A stretch of 16,313 nucleotides of DNA. It comes from an uncultured Candidatus Nitrosopelagicus sp. (lineage in GTDB: Archaea > Thermoproteota > Nitrososphaeria > Nitrososphaerales > Nitrosopumilaceae). Made by a program: the position numbers and the translations under genes. Where the stretch lies: positions 1 through 16,313 of the forward strand of contig CALBOT010000051.1 in assembly GCA_937896695.1 (NCBI GenBank), written 5' to 3'. Below, piece by piece: positions 13,581 to 16,313 of this stretch (position 1 is its first letter; each line of letters starts with the position of its first letter). The notes under the pieces are model-generated. The model had not been told where the DNA came from. It worked only from the letters and a program-made list of their open reading frames with translations, and searched no databases.

Positions 13581-14306
13581 ATGATGGCAAATCGCGGTTA
13601 CGATATGACTCCAACCATGTATTCACCGGATGGAAGAATTTACCAAGTTGAATACGCATTAGAGACTGTCAAACGTGGAACACTTGCCATAGGAATAATG
13701 ACAAAAGATGGGATTGTTTTAGCTGTTGAAGAAAAAACAAGAGCATTGCAAGTTGAAGGAATCACACAAAAGATTTTCCAAGTTGATGATCATATCGGAG
13801 TGGCAGCTGCAGGTTACATTCCAGATGCAAGAGTCCAAGTTGACAATGCAAGATATTTTTCACAAAGCAACAAACTAACTTATGATGAACCAGTAGATAT
13901 TGAAACAGTTGCAAAACATCTAGCAGACCAAAATCACCAGTTTACACAATATTCTGGCGTTAGACCATTTGGCGTTGCATTAATTATTGCAGGAATAGAT
14001 AGAAAAGGAGTTAATGTTTACGTAATTGATCCTAGCGGAACTTACAATTCTTATTCTGCAGTAGCAATTGGAACAGGTTCAGACGAAGTAAACGAATTTC
14101 TAGAAAAAAATTACAAAGAAGGATTAACAATTGATGAGGCTGCATCACTAGCAATTGCTGCAATCAATCTAAAAAGTGAGGAAAAATCAGGTATCGAGCA
14201 CATCAAAATGTCAAAGATATTATCAGAAGGAAAAATGATAGAGAAAATTTCTACTGAAGACCTAAAGAGATTTGACGAGGCTGCAAAAGGCAAATTTGTC
14301 AGATAA
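13581..14306 (+). CDS. psmA: Proteasome subunit alpha
   Basis: This 241-residue 20S proteasome alpha subunit is of normal archaeal length. The N-terminal gate segment GYDMTPTMYSPDGRIYQVEY and the helix EYALETVKRG are typical alpha-type features, followed by the Ntn-hydrolase fold (GTLAIGIMTKDGIVLAVE, GVRPFGVALIIAGID, AIGTGSDEVNEFLEK). It forms the outer rings of the 20S core. Alpha subunits lack the catalytic N-terminal threonine, and they dock ATPases such as PAN or Cdc48 that carry HbYX tails. The first two codons are both ATG (13581 and 13584), and the second may be the true start. It stands as a single gene between the SDR gene and the methyltransferase, with its own TATA-like element. 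Confidence 0.96.
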   Translation: MMANRGYDMTPTMYSPDGRIYQVEYALETVKRGTLAIGIMTKDGIVLAVEEKTRALQVEGITQKIFQVDDHIGVAAAGYIPDARVQVDNARYFSQSNKLTYDEPVDIETVAKHLADQNHQFTQYSGVRPFGVALIIAGIDRKGVNVYVIDPSGTYNSYSAVAIGTGSDEVNEFLEKNYKEGLTIDEAASLAIAAINLKSEEKSGIEHIKMSKILSEGKMIEKISTEDLKRFDEAAKGKFVR

Positions 14307-14356
14307 AACTAATTTCTCAAGAATTGAATTATTAGACCAATGATTTTGATTTAGAT

Positions 14357-15046
14357 ATGGGTTTAGGCAGTTATTGGGGAGAAGTAATTGACGTACTTCG
14401 AGAAATTATACCAGTTTATGACAAAGTAAATTCATTCATCTCTCTAGGAAAAGATGTAGAACATAGGAACAGAGCAATAAGAGGGAGAGTTAAGAAAGGT
14501 GATAAAATTCTAGATGCGGGTTCGGGATTTGGAAATATGTCAAAGACTGCAGCAAAAATTGTTGATGATGATTTGAAAATAATTCTGTATGATCCTCTTG
14601 TCCCAATGTTAAAAAATACAGACAGATTATTTGACAAAAAATTAGATTCAGCCTGTGGTGTTTTCGAACATGTTCCATTTCAAGATAAAGAATTTGATGC
14701 AGTGTTATCAGGATATTCATTACGTGATGCAATAAGTTTGAAAACTGCAATTTCAGAAATGCATAGAATTCTAAAAGAAGATGGGAAATGGGTCATAGTA
14801 GATTTAGGAAAACCAGATGAACCTTTTTTTAGATTTGGAGTGACGTTTTATCTTCGAATGATTTTACCAGTAATAGCATTGATAGCAGGAGGAAAACTTG
14901 GATTGAAGTTTGGTACACTATATGGAACATACAAGCTATGGCCACAAAATAAAAAATTGGAATCCATGTTACTTGAGAAATTTTCAAGAGTTGAATTTGA
15001 AAAAGATCTTATGGGCGGAGCTATTATGGTTGCTGCATACAAATGA
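14357..15046 (+). CDS. UbiE/MenG-like SAM-dependent methyltransferase
   Basis: This is a 229-residue class I methyltransferase. The N-terminal YDKVNSFISLGKDVEHRNRAI (21-41) matches the UbiE/MenG signature that begins YDxxN and contains SLG. Motif I is ILDAGSGFGNMS (51-62), with the acidic SAM-ribose residue in YDP (Asp79) and the post-motif LSGYSLRDA. A hydrophobic stretch near the C-terminal third (about 160-180, FYLRMILPVIALIAGG) fits a membrane-associated quinone substrate. A role in methylating the menaquinone-type quinone of these archaea is plausible, but other lipophilic substrates are possible, so no symbol is given. It overlaps the downstream transporter gene by four bases (ATGA). 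Confidence 0.75.
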   Translation: MGLGSYWGEVIDVLREIIPVYDKVNSFISLGKDVEHRNRAIRGRVKKGDKILDAGSGFGNMSKTAAKIVDDDLKIILYDPLVPMLKNTDRLFDKKLDSACGVFEHVPFQDKEFDAVLSGYSLRDAISLKTAISEMHRILKEDGKWVIVDLGKPDEPFFRFGVTFYLRMILPVIALIAGGKLGLKFGTLYGTYKLWPQNKKLESMLLEKFSRVEFEKDLMGGAIMVAAYK

Positions 15047-16200
15047 ATAATAGACTAATTCTAGTTTACATTACCGGCATTCTGATTGGAATTTCATACG
15101 GGCTTCAGGGTCCTTTGTTACCAGTTTTTGCAAAAAATGTTATTGGTGCATCATATGCAGATTTAGGAGCCATAGGATTTGCAAATTTTATTCCATACAT
15201 GTTCTTTCCATTATTTGTTGGAATTTTATTAAATCGTTTCAATAATGCACATTTACTTTCATTAGGGATTGGAATAAATTCAATATCAGTATATTTGCTT
15301 TCAATTTCACAATCAGTTCCAGAGATTATGGGCTATAGAGTGCTTACAGGCATAGCACATGCATTTTTCTGGCCTCCATGTGAAGCAATTATTTCAAATG
15401 TAAGCAAGGGAAAAACACGAGTAAGAAACATTGCAACATTTACAGGATTTTTCACAACAGGATTCATGATTGGACCATTGATTGGTTCAATAATATTAGA
15501 AAATTATGATGAAAATTATAGATTTATTTTTGAAATTGCAACTTACATATTGGTAGCATCAATTGTTTCAGCTATTGGTTTATCCAGAAATAGACCAATT
15601 GTAAAAAATGAAAAATTTTCAGTTTCATCAATAAAAGAGATAATGAAATTTCCACATGTGATCATGATGCTCATTTATTGTACTGCATCATTTGGCATAA
15701 TTTTGAGCATTTATCCTGCTTTTTTGAACGACCGGTCAATGACTCCAGTAAATATTGAAATTTTATTTTTTATTTTTGGTGTATCGAGAATAATAACTCT
15801 CATTATGGCAAGTAAATTAGCTAAAAATACAAGTCTTACATTGATTCTAGCTACTTTTTCCATAGCTGCAGGATTAGGTCTTTCATTCTTTGTAGAAAGC
15901 ATAGTCGAATTTGCAATTGCAATAACATTATTGGGATTTGGGTTCAGCATTTTCTTCCCATTGACATTAGAAATTGTTTTGAGTAAAACAAGGAAAGAGA
16001 TTTCCGGTACCATGATTGGTGCATATGAAACAGTGTTTGGAATAGGATGGGCAAGTGGTCCAATAATTGCAGGAATAATATCACAATTCTTTGGAAATGA
16101 TACACCGTATTTGGTATTCTTTGCAATAGGGATTGGTGTGGCAATACTCTCCATATCAAAAAGAAAGTTGCTTGAGCCTAACAAAAATCCAAATCTTTAA
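15043..16200 (+). CDS. Major facilitator superfamily transporter
   Basis: This 385-residue very hydrophobic protein has about twelve predicted membrane helices in two halves. The first starts LILVYITGILIGISYGLQGPLLPVF, and the loop after helix 2 reads FVGILLNRF, a form of the MFS GxLxDR motif A. The central loop (about 185-200, RNRPIVKNEKF) is short, and the second half begins near FPHVIMMLIYCTASFG. The substrate is unknown. Its closest look is to drug or metabolite efflux carriers. The ATG lies within the last codon and stop of the methyltransferase (ATGA), so the two are co-translated and could share a substrate pathway, though this is inference. Confidence 0.85.
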   Translation: MNNRLILVYITGILIGISYGLQGPLLPVFAKNVIGASYADLGAIGFANFIPYMFFPLFVGILLNRFNNAHLLSLGIGINSISVYLLSISQSVPEIMGYRVLTGIAHAFFWPPCEAIISNVSKGKTRVRNIATFTGFFTTGFMIGPLIGSIILENYDENYRFIFEIATYILVASIVSAIGLSRNRPIVKNEKFSVSSIKEIMKFPHVIMMLIYCTASFGIILSIYPAFLNDRSMTPVNIEILFFIFGVSRIITLIMASKLAKNTSLTLILATFSIAAGLGLSFFVESIVEFAIAITLLGFGFSIFFPLTLEIVLSKTRKEISGTMIGAYETVFGIGWASGPIIAGIISQFFGNDTPYLVFFAIGIGVAILSISKRKLLEPNKNPNL

Positions 16201-16207
16201 TTTTAAA
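16195..16207 (+). promoter_or_regulatory. TATA-like box before the tatA-like gene
   Basis: TTTAATTTTAAAA overlaps the end of the MFS gene and is centred about 25 bases before ATG 16225, predicting a leaderless start. The gap between the genes is only 24 bases. Confidence 0.4.
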
Positions 16208-16224
16208 ACAGAATATTGAGAAAC

Positions 16225-16313
16225 ATGGAAATTTTCCTAAATATTATGGGAAGCGAATGGATGATAATCATTTTTGTGGCATTAATTTTGTTATTTGGAA
16301 CAAACAAACTTCC
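16225..16313 (+). CDS. tatA: TatA-like twin-arginine translocase subunit, N-terminal part (truncated by window end)
   Basis: The open frame from ATG 16225 runs to the window end, giving 29 full residues. A short N-terminal segment (MEIFLNIMGSEW) is followed by one hydrophobic helix (MIIIFVALILLFG) and the hinge FGTNKLP. This matches the TatA/TatB pattern of a short membrane helix followed by FGxxKLP, the start of an amphipathic helix. TatA forms the pore-like assembly that exports folded proteins with twin-arginine signals. Only the beginning is visible, so TatA versus TatB or another short membrane protein cannot be fully decided. Confidence 0.75.
   Translation, partial: MEIFLNIMGSEWMIIIFVALILLFGTNKL

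Noticed and set aside
15711..16184. 157-codon minus-strand frame opposite the MFS gene
   Set aside because: Hydrophobic plus-strand codons often leave the reverse strand open, and there is no motif or promoter for it.
1..16313. Defence islands, prophage, insertion sequences, CRISPR or tRNA genes
   Set aside because: All sizeable frames are assigned to housekeeping or metabolic families. I saw no repeat-spacer pattern, transposase motif, terminal inverted repeats or tRNA-like T-loop sequence.

Overview
The window looks like chromosome of an ammonia-oxidising archaeon of the Nitrososphaerota (Thaumarchaeota), close to Nitrosopumilus. The base composition is strongly AT-rich and the genes are short and tightly packed, with archaeal TATA-like boxes about 25-30 bases before several starts. 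The gene content includes an archaeal proteasome alpha subunit, archaeal DnaG, Dph5, the LysW carrier-protein lysine pathway and, most tellingly, an ADP-forming acyl-CoA synthetase beside a crotonase. From memory of the Nitrosopumilus maritimus literature, that pair carries out two consecutive steps of the thaumarchaeal 3-hydroxypropionate/4-hydroxybutyrate carbon-fixation cycle. No tRNA, rRNA, CRISPR array or insertion sequence was seen, and no gene-free stretch exceeds about 115 bases.

Positions 1-5776 (+) hold a lysine (and probably arginine) biosynthesis block. In order it contains the end of a LysJ/ArgD-type aminotransferase, a LysM-like Lrp regulator, homocitrate synthase, the tiny carrier LysW, LysX and LysK. 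It continues through a one-base overlap into Dph5 (diphthamide synthesis, here fused to a DUF357-like tail) and then a RibL-like FAD synthetase. Starts and stops overlap (GTGA, TAATG, TAATG), so translation is probably coupled.

Positions 5773-12556 (-) hold four transcription groups. They are dnaG-ribK (primase plus CTP-dependent riboflavin kinase with an HTH domain), an A-type Fe-S carrier with a His/Cys-rich N-terminus, the crotonase and the ADP-forming acyl-CoA synthetase, and glutamate dehydrogenase. RibK ends tail-to-tail with RibL, with a four-base overlap. The two enzymes that turn riboflavin into FMN and then FAD therefore sit convergently at the meeting point of two operons.

Positions 12641-16313 (+) hold an SDR-family protein with a changed active site, proteasome alpha, a UbiE/MenG-like methyltransferase coupled to an MFS transporter, and the start of a TatA-like translocase subunit.

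The most unusual observation is that LysW ends in Gln (EDWGQ) rather than the Glu (EDWGE) to which substrates are attached. This is formally like the Gln-ending form of the bacterial modifier Pup, which must be deamidated before ligation. Other notable points are the Dph5-DUF357 fusion, the SDR with FxxxR in place of YxxxK, the metal-binding-like extension on the Fe-S carrier, and the RibL/RibK arrangement.
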